A stretch of 64,000 nucleotides of DNA from Pseudomonadota bacterium (lineage in GTDB: Bacteria > Pseudomonadota > Alphaproteobacteria > Rhizobiales > Xanthobacteraceae), in assembly GCA_023451825.1 (NCBI GenBank), contig JAEXYA010000004.1, positions 1 to 64,000 on the forward strand. Direction: 5' to 3'. The notes beneath the pieces were generated by a model. It worked only from the letters and a program-made list of their open reading frames with translations. It made no database searches and had not been told where the DNA came from. Every line of letters begins with the position of its first letter. The first letter of the stretch is position 1. This document shows positions 42,823 through 51,984 of the stretch, piece by piece. The translations under genes and the position numbers were made by a program.

Positions 42823-44592
42823 ATGCATCGCTACCGGTCCCACACCTGCGGCGCGCTCCGCGACAGCCATATCGATCAGACCGTGCGCCTGTCCGGCTGG
42901 TGCCATCGTATCCGCGACCATGGCGGCGTGCTGTTCATCGACCTGCGCGACCATTACGGCCTGACCCAGTGTGTCGCCGATCCGGATTCGCCGGCCTTCA
43001 AGACCGCCGAAACGCTGCGTTCGGAATGGGTCGTGCGCATCGACGGCAAGGTGCGTCGCCGTCCTGAAGGCACCAATAACGACGAACTGCCGACCGGGCA
43101 GGTGGAGATCTATATCGACGCCATTGAGGTGCTCGGCGCGGCTGCCGAATTGCCGCTGCCGGTGTTCGGCGATCAGGACTATCCGGAAGACATCCGCCTG
43201 AAGTTCAGGTTCTTGGATCTGCGCCGCGAAAAGCTGCATCAGAACATCATGACGCGCGGCGCCATCGTCGATAGCATGCGCCGCCGCATGAAGGAGCAGG
43301 GCTTCTTCGAATTCCAGACGCCGATCCTTTCGGCTTCTTCGCCGGAAGGTGCGCGCGACTTCCTGGTGCCGTCGCGCGTCCATCCCGGCAAGTTCTACGC
43401 GCTGCCGCAGGCGCCGCAGCAGTACAAGCAGCTGCTGATGATGTCCGGCTTCGATCGCTATTTCCAGATCGCGCCATGTTTCCGTGACGAAGACCCGCGC
43501 GCCGATCGACTGCCTGAATTCTACCAGCTCGATCTGGAGATGAGCTTCATCGAGCAGGAAGACGTGTTCGCCGCGATGCAGCCTGTCATCACCGGCATCT
43601 TCGAGGAATTCGCCGACGGCAAGCCGGTCAGCAAGGACTGGCCGCGCATTCCTTATGCCGACGCGATCCGCAACTATGGCACCGACAAGCCGGACCTGCG
43701 CAATCCGCTGATCATGCAGGACGTCTCCGAGCATTTCCGCGGTTCGGGCTTCAAGGTCTTCGCGCGCATGCTCGAAGATTCGAAGAACCGCGTCTGGGCT
43801 ATTCCGGGTCCGACAGGTGGCAGCCGCGCGTTCTGCGACCGCATGAACTCCTGGGCGCAGGGCGAAGGTCAGCCGGGCCTCGGTTACATTATGTGGCGCG
43901 AGAACAATGAGGGCGCTGGCCCGATCGCCAACAATATCGGTGCCGAGCGTGCCGAAGCGGTCCGTGCAGCGCTTGGCCTCAAGGCCGGCGACGCGGCGTT
44001 CTTCGTCGCGGGCGATCCGGACAAGTTCTACAAGTTCGCCGGCCTTGCGCGCACCAGGGTGGGCGAAGAACTGAAGCTGGTCGACAAGGATCGGTTCGAA
44101 TTGGCGTGGATCGTCGATTTCCCGATGTTCGAATACGATGAAGACAACAAGAAGATCGATTTCTCTCACAACCCGTTCTCGATGCCGCAGGGTGGCCTCG
44201 AAGCGCTGCAGTCGCAGGATCCGCTGACGATCAAGGCATTCCAATACGACATCGTCTGCAACGGCTACGAGATGGCCTCAGGCGGCATCCGCAACCACAA
44301 GCCCGAAGCGATGGTGAAGGCATTCGAGATCGCGGGCTATGGCGAGAGCGAAGTGATCGAACGCTTCGGCGGCATGTATCGCGCATTCCAGTACGGCGCC
44401 CCGCCGCATGGCGGCATGGCAGCCGGTCTCGAGCGCATTGTCATGCTGCTGTGCGGGACCAACAACCTGCGCGAGGTCTCGCTGTTCCCGATGAACCAGC
44501 AATATGCCGACCTGCTGATGGGCGCGCCGTCGGAAGCGTCGCCGAAGCAGCTGCGTGAAGCGCATATCCGGCTGAACCTGCCGGAGAAGTGA
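42823..44592 (+). CDS. aspS: Aspartyl-tRNA synthetase
   Basis: Charges tRNA-Asp; class II. The 589-residue bacterial-type enzyme has an N-terminal OB-fold (VRLSGWCHRIRDHGGVLFID), class II motif 1 (DSMRRRMKEQGFFEFQTP), motif 2 (YFQIAPCFRDEDPRADRLPE), a GAD insertion domain (about 285-420) and motif 3 (GLERIVMLLCGTNNLREVSL). Many alphaproteobacterial enzymes also charge tRNA-Asn, repaired by GatCAB; whether this one does is not visible here. The first 10 residues MHRYRSHTCG are typical. Confidence 0.97.
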   Translation: MHRYRSHTCGALRDSHIDQTVRLSGWCHRIRDHGGVLFIDLRDHYGLTQCVADPDSPAFKTAETLRSEWVVRIDGKVRRRPEGTNNDELPTGQVEIYIDAIEVLGAAAELPLPVFGDQDYPEDIRLKFRFLDLRREKLHQNIMTRGAIVDSMRRRMKEQGFFEFQTPILSASSPEGARDFLVPSRVHPGKFYALPQAPQQYKQLLMMSGFDRYFQIAPCFRDEDPRADRLPEFYQLDLEMSFIEQEDVFAAMQPVITGIFEEFADGKPVSKDWPRIPYADAIRNYGTDKPDLRNPLIMQDVSEHFRGSGFKVFARMLEDSKNRVWAIPGPTGGSRAFCDRMNSWAQGEGQPGLGYIMWRENNEGAGPIANNIGAERAEAVRAALGLKAGDAAFFVAGDPDKFYKFAGLARTRVGEELKLVDKDRFELAWIVDFPMFEYDEDNKKIDFSHNPFSMPQGGLEALQSQDPLTIKAFQYDIVCNGYEMASGGIRNHKPEAMVKAFEIAGYGESEVIERFGGMYRAFQYGAPPHGGMAAGLERIVMLLCGTNNLREVSLFPMNQQYADLLMGAPSEASPKQLREAHIRLNLPEK

Positions 44593-44603
44593 TCTCGGTT
44601 CTT

Positions 44604-44628
44604 GACCTCTCCCGAGACGGGAGAGGTC
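44604..44628 (+). terminator. Hairpin after aspS
   Basis: GACCTCTCCCG-AGA-CGGGAGAGGTC is a perfect 11 bp stem 12 bases after the stop codon. There is no U-tract, so it may protect the 3' end or be a repeat rather than a true terminator. Confidence 0.5.
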
Positions 44629-44669
44629 TGATCGTGCGGCTATATGGATGAGGATAGTGCTCGGCCTGC

Positions 44670-44790
44670 ATGGTTCGAGACGCCCGCTGCGCGGGCTCCT
44701 CACCATGAGGGTCGTCTACATTAGCACCATACTCTTCCCTCATCCTGAGGAGCGGCCTTCTTTAGGCCGCGTCTCGAAGGATGGCCGCGG
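44670..44790. repeat. Palindromic repeat, family D, copy 3 (rearranged)
   Basis: TGGTTCGAGACGCCCGC ... CTCCTCACCATGAGGG is followed by CCCTCATCCTGAGGAGCGG ... GTCTCGAAGGATGGCC. The two halves are in the opposite order to copies 1, 2 and 4. It lies between convergent aspS and the 44839-46818 gene. Confidence 0.75.
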
Positions 44791-44838
44791 GCTGCTTTCA
44801 GCCCTGCACACGAGATGGGCGAGGTGAAGCCCGAAGCC

Positions 44839-46818
44839 TCACTTGTTCTGCACATCAATCTCGAACATCGTGAAGGCCACCGCCGGATCGTTCTTCGCCA
44901 GCTCCATGAACTGCATCACCGGCAATTTCGCGCGCGGCGTGATCTTCAGCGCCATCGTGCCGTTGGGCTTTTCGATCAGAGTAGCAACGGCATCGGCGAG
45001 ACGACCGGATACGGGATCATCATTGCCGGCGGCGCGGCCCTTGGTCCTGATCTCGTTTGCGAGCGTCGCGCGCGCCGTCTCCGTCGAGACATTCTGCTTG
45101 CGGGCATATTGAGCGATCGACAGTTCGACCGCGCCGAGATCGCGGCCGACGATTTCGATCGCGCCATACTCGACCGGCAACGCAGCCATCAGCGCCTTCT
45201 GCGGATCGGTCGTGAACACGCCGCGCTGGACATTGTCGAGCGAAGCCTTCGCCTCCACCGCGAACAGCTTGCCGATCTCGAAAGTGCCGGGCGTCAGCAC
45301 CAGCTTCTTCTCGCTTTCGTTCCAGGCCAGGCCGATATCCATATCGGCGGTGGCTTCGTTGATGCCGACTTCGCGCAGCAGCGTGAAGGGCTCGCCGTCT
45401 TTCGCCTCAAGCGGACCGGTCATCTTGAGCTTGAGATTGATCTTGCTCGGGATCGCGCCGACGAATTGCCCCCAACTCAGGCTCGCATGGTGGATCGTGA
45501 TGAGCTTGCCGCTGTCTTTATGCGGCGCGACGAGCTCATTCAGTTCGATGCCTTCCAGCCCTTTCAGCATCCCGACAATGCTGTCGGTGGATGGCGCTGA
45601 GCCTGGCACGGTCATTTGTGCCGTCTGCCGCATCAGGCCTGCGAAATCGAAGCCCTTGAGAGCGAAGCGGCCGAGTTTGATCGGACCGTCTTTCGCCTTG
45701 CCGTCCACGCCTTCGATCACGAATTCGCCGACCTTGCCGCGATCGAGATTGAAACGCATCGCTGCAAGCTTGACCGGACCATCCGGCGTCTGTACGGAAA
45801 GGCCCTGCATCTCACTGCTGTCGATCTGGATGCCTTCATAGGTGGACGCCACCGTGTCGATCATGGCGCGCGCCTTGGCCAGATCTGGCGGTGCGTTTGC
45901 AGCAGGCAGCACCGCCAGCAATTCCTGCATCTTGAATTTGGACGGCTGGATCTTCATGTCGCCCATCTTGATGCCGTCGATGCGGAACGAGGGGCCGTTA
46001 TCCGATGTCAGCGTATAGGCGCCGGTGCTGATCGGGCCCTGGATGCGATAGAATTTGTCATCGCTCGCATGCGCGGGATCGAGCACGGTTGCTGTCGCGG
46101 TCGCGTCAAAATCCCGTGCGGTGATGTCAACGATCTCACCGGTCATCCGCGTCTTCTTGCCGGGCTGCGCAACGGTCATCGCAATCGTGACGCGGCCCAT
46201 ATGCGACGTGGCAACCTTGCCGTCCTTGATGTCGCGGATGGCGAGGTCCGAATAGACATAGTCAGCGCCGTCGGGCAGCACCGTGCCCTTTGCCGTCACC
46301 GTGACCGTCGGCGCCGTCATCGCGCGCGCGGAGATGGCGGCGAACTGCGTAAGGCCGGCGCGATACATGTCGAGCGGTGTTGTCAACTTGGCCTGCGCCG
46401 GCATCTGCGTCGGGCCGGAATAGTCGGTCATCTCGAAACGGGGCGCCTTGACCGTGACGTCGAGGCCGCCCGATGGCGCGATCGCGCCGCTGGCGTCGAT
46501 GTCGGTCAGAACGATGGTGTTCGCCGTAAATGTCGATCCGCTGCCGAGCCCGATCGACGACGCCGCGAAACGGCCAACCTTGATATCTGCTTGCTGCGGT
46601 GCACTGAAGGATACGGCGACATCGGAAATGGTGACGTCGCGCTTCCACAGGCTGAAGGTGAGTTCGCCGTGTTTGGCTTGTCCGCCGCCAGCGCGGATCT
46701 GAGCAAAATTCGCTTCAATCTCGTTCGCAATCCGGTGTTTGATATAGGCTTCGGTGCCGAAATAGCCGCCAACAGCAGCAACAGCGGCCACTCCGAGGCC
46801 GACGACGATTTTGGACAT
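44839..46818 (-). CDS. Large membrane-anchored envelope protein of unknown function
   Basis: A 659-residue protein with one N-terminal signal anchor (MSKIVVGLGVAAVAAVGGYF) and a long periplasmic part made of repeating beta-type segments (FEMTDYSGPTQMPAQ; MGDMKIQPSKFKMQELLAVL; ELNELVAPHKDSGKLITIHH). The architecture recalls AsmA-like or YdgA/DUF945 proteins, but I see no decisive motif. A NAD- or metal-binding site is not apparent. ATG 46818 has GGAG seven bases upstream, whereas the frame runs open to 46908. It ends in FTMFEIDVQNK. It is divergent from maeB. Confidence 0.75.
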   Translation of the reverse strand: MSKIVVGLGVAAVAAVGGYFGTEAYIKHRIANEIEANFAQIRAGGGQAKHGELTFSLWKRDVTISDVAVSFSAPQQADIKVGRFAASSIGLGSGSTFTANTIVLTDIDASGAIAPSGGLDVTVKAPRFEMTDYSGPTQMPAQAKLTTPLDMYRAGLTQFAAISARAMTAPTVTVTAKGTVLPDGADYVYSDLAIRDIKDGKVATSHMGRVTIAMTVAQPGKKTRMTGEIVDITARDFDATATATVLDPAHASDDKFYRIQGPISTGAYTLTSDNGPSFRIDGIKMGDMKIQPSKFKMQELLAVLPAANAPPDLAKARAMIDTVASTYEGIQIDSSEMQGLSVQTPDGPVKLAAMRFNLDRGKVGEFVIEGVDGKAKDGPIKLGRFALKGFDFAGLMRQTAQMTVPGSAPSTDSIVGMLKGLEGIELNELVAPHKDSGKLITIHHASLSWGQFVGAIPSKINLKLKMTGPLEAKDGEPFTLLREVGINEATADMDIGLAWNESEKKLVLTPGTFEIGKLFAVEAKASLDNVQRGVFTTDPQKALMAALPVEYGAIEIVGRDLGAVELSIAQYARKQNVSTETARATLANEIRTKGRAAGNDDPVSGRLADAVATLIEKPNGTMALKITPRAKLPVMQFMELAKNDPAVAFTMFEIDVQNK

Positions 46819-47171
46819 TGGGAAAACTCCGTTAGCGGGCCTTGCGACGAGCAGATGACATATCTCGCCAGCAGTCGAGTTGCCGCGCCGGTGCACCGAC
46901 GGACGCATTTGCGCGTTGCAGCATTAAGGTACCCATGTTTGAAAGGAACGGGCAAGAGAAGGTCAAGGCAGTCTTTCCTAAGACGCGCACACCGGCCAAT
47001 CGGTTCGAGCCTGCAAACGTCAAATTTCCAGCATGTAGGGGACGTCTGACATGCGTCCGGAAGCGGTTGCGCCAATGCCGTCTGGCGGGATAGACATCGC
47101 GCTGAATCCGCCGAACAACCCATCATTCAGTTGTCCTGCAATCCCTGCTGTTTGCCCCGACCGGAGCGCTC
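46819..47171. other. Divergent intergenic region before maeB
   Basis: 353 bases with no credible gene; short open frames here lack ribosome-binding sites and codon bias. GGAGCG just upstream of 47172 serves as the maeB ribosome-binding site. Promoters for maeB and the envelope protein must lie in this stretch. Confidence 0.5.
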
Positions 47172-49481
47172 ATGTCCTCTCCTTCCTCCGAAGAATTGTC
47201 GCGCGCGGCGCTCGCTTATCACCGGTTGCCGAAACCGGGTAAGCTCGAGATCCAGGCGACCAAGCCGCTCGCCAACCAGCGCGACCTTGCGCTCGCTTAC
47301 TCGCCCGGCGTCGCCGCGCCCTGCATGGCGATTGCCGCCGATCCGAACGAGGCGGCTTCGCTGACCTCGCGCGCCAATCTCGTGGCCGTGGTGTCGAATG
47401 GCACCGCCGTGCTCGGTCTTGGCAATATCGGCCCGCTGGCGTCGAAGCCTGTGATGGAAGGCAAGGCTGTCCTGTTCAAGAAGTTCGCCGGCATCGACGT
47501 GTTCGACATCGAGATCGCCGCCGACACCATCGAGCGCGTGGTCGAGACCGTCTCGGCGCTGGAGCCGACCTTTGGCGGCATCAATCTCGAAGACATCAAG
47601 GGACCGGAGTGTTTTGAGATCGAGGCGCAGCTCAAGGAGCGCATGAAGATCCCGGTCTTCCATGACGACCAGCATGGCACCGCCATCATCGTCGGCGCCG
47701 CGATCAAGAACGCACTGCTTCTGAACGGCAAGAAGCTGCCGGATGTGAAGATCGTCTGCTCGGGTGCAGGCGCTGCGGCGATCGCCTGTTTGAACCTGCT
47801 GGTGTCGCTTGGCGCCAAGCGTGAAAACATCTGGGTCTGCGATATCGATGGCGTCGTGCATGAAGGCCGTAACACGCTGATGGATCGCTGGAAGGCGGTT
47901 TATGCGCAGAAGACCGACGCGCGCACGCTCGGCGAGGTCATTGGTGGCGCTGATATCTTCCTCGGCGTGTCCGCGCCAAACGTGCTGAAGCCCGAAATGG
48001 TCAAGGCGATGGCCGACAAGCCGCTGGTGCTTGCGCTTGCTAATCCGACCCCGGAAATCATGCCGGACGAAGCGCGCAAGGCGCGCCCGGATGCGATGAT
48101 CTGCACTGGCCGTTCGGACTTCCCGAACCAGGTCAACAATGTCCTCTGCTTCCCCTTCATTTTCCGCGGCGCGCTGGATTGCGGCGCCACCGCCATCAAT
48201 GAAGCGATGAAGCATGCGGCCGTGGATGCGATTGCGCAGCTCGCGCAGGATCCGCCGTCGGATGCCGTGCATGCCGGCTTCGAGAGCGAGACGCAGGGCT
48301 TTGGCCCAGGCTCGCTGATCCCGTCGCCCTTCGATCCGCGCCTGATCCTGCGCATCGCGCCGGCCGTCGCGAAAGCTGCGATGGACTCGGGCGTCGCCTC
48401 GCGGCCGATCGCCAATTTCGACGAATATACCGCGAACCTCGAGCGCTTCGCGTTCCGCTCGGGCCTGGTGATGAAGCCCGTTTTCGCCAAGGCGAAGACG
48501 CAGCCCGTCCGCGTGATCTATGCGGAAGGCGAGGACGAGCGCGTGCTGCGCGCCGTGCAGGTCGTGCTAGAAGAGAAGCTGGCGCGTCCCATTCTCGTCG
48601 GTCGTCCGTCGGTGGTCGATGCGCGCATCAAGCGCTTCGGCCTGTCGATCAAGGCCGGACAGGACTTTGACCTCATCAATCCCGAGGACGATCCGCGTTA
48701 TCGCTCTTACGTGCAGTCCTATATCGACGTCGCAGGTCGTCGCGGCGTGACGCCTGATGTGGCGCGCACGGTCGTTCGCACCAATGCGACGGTGATTGCA
48801 GCGCTCGCCGTGATCCGCGGCGAAGCCGATGCGATGATCTGCGGCATCGAAGGCCGTTTCATGAGCCATCTGCGCCATGTGCGCGAGATCATCGGCTTCC
48901 TGCCGGGCGTCAGCGATTTCGCAGCGCTGTCGCTGATGATCACCAGCAAGGGCGCGCATTTCATTGCCGACACGCAGGTGCGTCCGAACCCGAGCGCGCA
49001 TGAGCTCGCCGAGATCGCAGCACTCGCCGCCAATCATGTGCAGCGTTTCGCCATGAAGCCGAAGATCGCTTTCGTCTCGCATTCGGATTTCGGCAGCTAC
49101 GATACGGATTCCTCGCGAAAAATGCGTCACGCGGCGGCGCTGCTGCGTGAAAAGCATCCGGAGATCGAGTCTGACGGTGAAATGCAGGGCGACACGGCGC
49201 TCTCCGAAGCCGCGCGAAAAATGGTGCTGCCGCATTCGAATCTCGAAGGTGCCGCCAATGTCCTGATCATGCCGACGCTGGACGCGGCGAATGTCGCCTA
49301 TCAGATGATCAAGACGCTCGCCGACGCATTGCCGGTCGGTCCGATCCTGATCGGCCCTGCGCGTCCGGCCCATATCCTGACGCAAGGCGTGACCGCGCGC
49401 GGCATTCTCAACATGACCGCCGTTGCCGCCGTCGAAGCGCAGGAACGGGCAGGGCGTTCGCAGGCCAATCTGTTCGGCTGA
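47172..49481 (+). CDS. maeB: NADP-dependent malic enzyme (MaeB type, with phosphotransacetylase-like domain)
   Basis: Decarboxylates malate to pyruvate, making NADPH. The 769-residue protein has the malic domain (LALAYSPGVAAPCMAIAADP; LGLGNIGPLASKPVMEGKAV), the metal and catalytic residues in FHDDQHGTAIIVGAAIKNAL, the NAD(P)-binding domain (KIVCSGAGAAAIACLNLLVS), and a C-terminal phosphate acetyltransferase-like domain (about 430-769) that lacks known enzyme activity but regulates the oligomer in characterised homologues. ATG 47172 follows GGAGCG. A hairpin terminator follows. Confidence 0.96.
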   Translation: MSSPSSEELSRAALAYHRLPKPGKLEIQATKPLANQRDLALAYSPGVAAPCMAIAADPNEAASLTSRANLVAVVSNGTAVLGLGNIGPLASKPVMEGKAVLFKKFAGIDVFDIEIAADTIERVVETVSALEPTFGGINLEDIKGPECFEIEAQLKERMKIPVFHDDQHGTAIIVGAAIKNALLLNGKKLPDVKIVCSGAGAAAIACLNLLVSLGAKRENIWVCDIDGVVHEGRNTLMDRWKAVYAQKTDARTLGEVIGGADIFLGVSAPNVLKPEMVKAMADKPLVLALANPTPEIMPDEARKARPDAMICTGRSDFPNQVNNVLCFPFIFRGALDCGATAINEAMKHAAVDAIAQLAQDPPSDAVHAGFESETQGFGPGSLIPSPFDPRLILRIAPAVAKAAMDSGVASRPIANFDEYTANLERFAFRSGLVMKPVFAKAKTQPVRVIYAEGEDERVLRAVQVVLEEKLARPILVGRPSVVDARIKRFGLSIKAGQDFDLINPEDDPRYRSYVQSYIDVAGRRGVTPDVARTVVRTNATVIAALAVIRGEADAMICGIEGRFMSHLRHVREIIGFLPGVSDFAALSLMITSKGAHFIADTQVRPNPSAHELAEIAALAANHVQRFAMKPKIAFVSHSDFGSYDTDSSRKMRHAAALLREKHPEIESDGEMQGDTALSEAARKMVLPHSNLEGAANVLIMPTLDAANVAYQMIKTLADALPVGPILIGPARPAHILTQGVTARGILNMTAVAAVEAQERAGRSQANLFG

Positions 49482-49513
49482 GCCGGCCGAACCATCACTG
49501 ATCGATCGACGAC

Positions 49514-49545
49514 AAATGGATGACTTCGCAAGAAGTCATCCATTT
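49514..49545 (+). terminator. Terminator hairpin after maeB
   Basis: AAATGGATGACTTC (49514-49527), loop GCAA, GAAGTCATCCATTT (49532-49545): a perfect 14 bp stem followed by GCGTTTGTATTT. It starts 33 bases after the stop. Confidence 0.7.
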
Positions 49546-49622
49546 GCGTTTGTATTTGCGACAAACTTGATCATACTTGTCGCGTTTCGATCCGCAGTCG
49601 TTGCAGTTCGTGGGGCCATTTC

Positions 49623-50075
49623 ATGCCGGCGTTTATTACTTTCGGTCGTATCCTGTTCGCCGTCATTTTCATCGCTTCGGGCGCAAACAAGTTCCTTGAT
49701 CTCGGCGTGGCTGCAGATGCGATCGCCAACAAGATCATTCCCACGCTGCCGGCCGAGATATTGCCCTACACGCAGCAGCTCGAACAATTCGCCAATATGG
49801 AGCTGAAGCAGATCCTCGCGATTGCCACTGCAGCGCTGGAACTGATCGGCGGCGTGATGATCGCGCTGAATTTCGGTGCACGTTTCTTTGCGCTGGTGAT
49901 GGTGCTGTTCGTGATGGCTGCGACGTTCTATTTCCATGACTTCTGGAACCTGACCGGCGCTGATGCGAAGGGCCAGATGATCCATGCGCTGAAGAACCTG
50001 TCGCTGATCGGCGGGCTGTTCATGATCGCAGGGATCGGCAAGGGACCGCGGATGGATGGATATAGCGAGGCGTGA
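49623..50075 (+). CDS. DoxX family membrane protein
   Basis: A 150-residue protein with four hydrophobic helices: AFITFGRILFAVIFIASGAN, ILAIATAALELIGGVMIALN, FALVMVLFVMAATFYF, and LIGGLFMIAGIG. The opening FGRILFAVIFIASGANKFLD and the central HDFWNLTGADAKGQMIHALK are characteristic of DoxX/YphA-like proteins. The biochemical role of the family is poorly known; electron transfer or redox stress has been proposed. It ends 13 bases before a palindromic repeat. Confidence 0.88.
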   Translation: MPAFITFGRILFAVIFIASGANKFLDLGVAADAIANKIIPTLPAEILPYTQQLEQFANMELKQILAIATAALELIGGVMIALNFGARFFALVMVLFVMAATFYFHDFWNLTGADAKGQMIHALKNLSLIGGLFMIAGIGKGPRMDGYSEA

Positions 50076-50087
50076 GTAGCTCGCATC

Positions 50088-50192
50088 GTAGGATGGGTTG
50101 AGCGCAGGCGCGCAGCGCCGGAGCGAAAACCCATCAGCCGAATTTGCCGCAGGGAAAGATGGTGGGTTTTCGCTCCGCTCAACCCACCCTAC
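50088..50192. repeat. Palindromic repeat, family B, copy 3
   Basis: GTAGGATGGGTTGAGCGC ... GCTCAACCCACCCTAC, with inner GAAAACCCATC/GGTGGGTTTTC. It lies between the convergent DoxX and DHFR-like genes. The right end CTA (50189-50191) is the TAG stop of the DHFR-like gene. Confidence 0.87.
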
Positions 50193-50740
50193 GAACGGCG
50201 CCAAGCTGTAACAGTCACCTCATTCCCCGCATCCAGCACGCGCGTTTCGCTTGCCTTCAGCCCATGGCTTGCCAGCACATCATGCGCCGACCTTGCGGGG
50301 TCGCCGGGAAAGCACGGCTGACCATCGGGCAAGCGAACCCTGTGCGCTTCCGACAGCCAGAACACGTCGTAGCGGTCGAGAAAGAGACCATATACGTCCG
50401 GGCCGCCGATGATTGCCGCTGATCCTTCAGTGATGCCAGCCGCGTCCGCTGCGGCCTCGAAGGAAGCGCCAGCGGGATTCCAATAGATGGCTTGCGGAAT
50501 GTCGTCAGCCGCCGCGAGTGCAGCGACGCGGCGGGTCACGATCAGCCGTCGCCGCACGCGCTCGCGCGGATCGCCATCGCCGGAATTGCGGCCGTGGACG
50601 ACAAGCGCCGCGCGCGTCAGGCCATCGACGAAGAAACGGTGATCCGCTTTGAAGCGCAACGCATCAGGCTGCTGATGTGTTGCGTCGGTCAGCCGACCGT
50701 CGGCCGAAACGATGACGAAGCCTTCAACCTTAATCGGCAT
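50189..50740 (-). CDS. DHFR/RibD C-terminal-fold reductase-like protein
   Basis: A 183-residue protein beginning MPIKVEGFVIVSADGRLTDA, the typical first strand and loop of the RibD-C/dihydrofolate reductase superfamily. It has HGRNSGDGDPRERVRRRLIV and AAIIGGPDVYGLFLDRYDVF (the GG-P-V-Y nucleotide-binding motif). It is short for a full DHFR domain and lacks a RibD deaminase part. Reduction of a pteridine- or flavin-like compound is possible; the substrate is unknown. It follows the polysaccharide deacetylase gene by 8 bases, so the two form an operon. Its stop codon is supplied by the adjoining repeat. Confidence 0.8.
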   Translation of the reverse strand: MPIKVEGFVIVSADGRLTDATHQQPDALRFKADHRFFVDGLTRAALVVHGRNSGDGDPRERVRRRLIVTRRVAALAAADDIPQAIYWNPAGASFEAAADAAGITEGSAAIIGGPDVYGLFLDRYDVFWLSEAHRVRLPDGQPCFPGDPARSAHDVLASHGLKASETRVLDAGNEVTVTAWRRS

Positions 50741-50748
50741 CGCGCATG

Positions 50749-51690
50749 CTATTCCGAAACCGTCGTCACGACGCTGTTCACCGGACGCGTGCTCACCGTT
50801 GGCAGCTTGGCGTCCTTCGCCAGCGCTTCGTCATAGGACGCAATCGTCTGCACCGGCGCCTTGGAGCGCATCAGCACGACCTTGTAGCCGCCGGCTTTCA
50901 GCTTCTGCAGCAGCGTCGGCAGCGCTTCGGCGGTGTGCTTCTGGAAATCATGCATCAGGATGATGCCCTTGCCGAGCTTGTCGAGCTTGTTCATCACATT
51001 GGTGACGACCTGATCGGCCTTGCGCGTCTTGAAGTCGAAACTGTCGATGTCGCAGGAGAAGATCGCCATGTTGCGCTCGCCGAGATAGGTGACGATTTCC
51101 GGCGGATGCTGCAGCGCCGGCGCGCGGAAGAAGGGGGCGGGGGCGGAGCCCAGCGCCCATTTCACGGCGCTAAAGCCCTTTTCGATCTCGTCCTTGCGCT
51201 GCTGCTCGGTGAGTTTCTTGTTGGTCAGCGCGATGTGACCCCAGGTATGGCCGCCGATGGTGTGGCCGGCGGCGGCGACCTGCTTGAGAATTTCCGGATG
51301 ATAGGTGGCGTGCTTGCCGATCGGAAAGAAGACGGCGCGGACGCATTCGTCGGCCAGGGTTTTGAGCACCGTGGGGGTGGTGGTCGGCCACGGGCCGTCG
51401 TCGAAGGTCAGGACGACTTCCTTGTCGCGGAGAAAATCGAGCTGCTTGAAATGCTCGAAGCCGAAACCTGGGCCGCCGGTGGTGTCGATCTCGACCACGC
51501 GGCTGACGCCGAGGGCATTGGGATTGGCGCAAGCGGGGGCCGCGGGCTTGGCCGCTGCCGGCGCGGGGGCTGTGGCGGGAGCCGGGGCTGCCGCAGGAGC
51601 GGGGGCGGCAGTCTTCGGCGCCTGCGCCTGTGCCTGCATTGCAAAGAGCGACATGGCGCTCGCTAAAAACACTGTTGCCGTCTTGCGCAT
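50749..51690 (-). CDS. Exported polysaccharide deacetylase (NodB domain)
   Basis: A 313-residue carbohydrate esterase family 4 protein. The signal peptide MRKTATVFLASAMSLFAMQA ends at AQA. An Ala/Pro linker (about 24-52) precedes the NodB domain: the catalytic base and metal Asp in VVLTFDDGPWPTTTPTVL, metal His pair in IGGHTWGHIAL, Arg in PAPFFRAPALQHPPEIV, and a final LGKGIILMHDFQKHTAEALP with the catalytic His. All metal ligands are present. Probable substrate is peptidoglycan or an extracellular glycan in the periplasm. Upstream is the 1.1 kb gene-poor region before glyA. Confidence 0.93.
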   Translation of the reverse strand: MRKTATVFLASAMSLFAMQAQAQAPKTAAPAPAAAPAPATAPAPAAAKPAAPACANPNALGVSRVVEIDTTGGPGFGFEHFKQLDFLRDKEVVLTFDDGPWPTTTPTVLKTLADECVRAVFFPIGKHATYHPEILKQVAAAGHTIGGHTWGHIALTNKKLTEQQRKDEIEKGFSAVKWALGSAPAPFFRAPALQHPPEIVTYLGERNMAIFSCDIDSFDFKTRKADQVVTNVMNKLDKLGKGIILMHDFQKHTAEALPTLLQKLKAGGYKVVLMRSKAPVQTIASYDEALAKDAKLPTVSTRPVNSVVTTVSE

Positions 51691-51816
51691 GACGTCCCTC
51701 GTGGAACCGGCCTGACCTGCCGGGTGAAATCGGTTGGGGCGAAGTCTAACGTGATTTCCTGCGCCGCCGCCATGGGGGCGGGCCTTATCCCCAAGGGGCG
51801 TTCTAAAGCACCGGGT

Positions 51817-51908
51817 CCGTAGGGCGGATGAGCCGAAGGCGTAATCCGCCGCGGAGTCTCCGCCATGAGTTCGGCCGGCGGATTACGCTGCGCTCATCCG
51901 CCCTACGG
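51817..51908. repeat. Palindromic repeat, family C, copy 1
   Basis: CCGTAGGGCGGATGAGC and CTCATCCGCCCTACGG are complementary ends, with GTAATCCGCCG and CGGCGGATTAC inside. It lies upstream of the deacetylase gene in the long gap before glyA. Copies at 56593 and 61241. Confidence 0.87.
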
Positions 51909-51984
51909 GCTGCGTGTCATCTCAACATGTCAAACAGCCACACGCCCGCGTTCTCGCGGCGCCCATGGCGTCCGAGGTGTGAGC

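Noticed and set aside
46842..47093. Short frames in the gap before maeB
   Set aside because: No ribosome-binding site and frame-neutral codon use; treated as intergenic.
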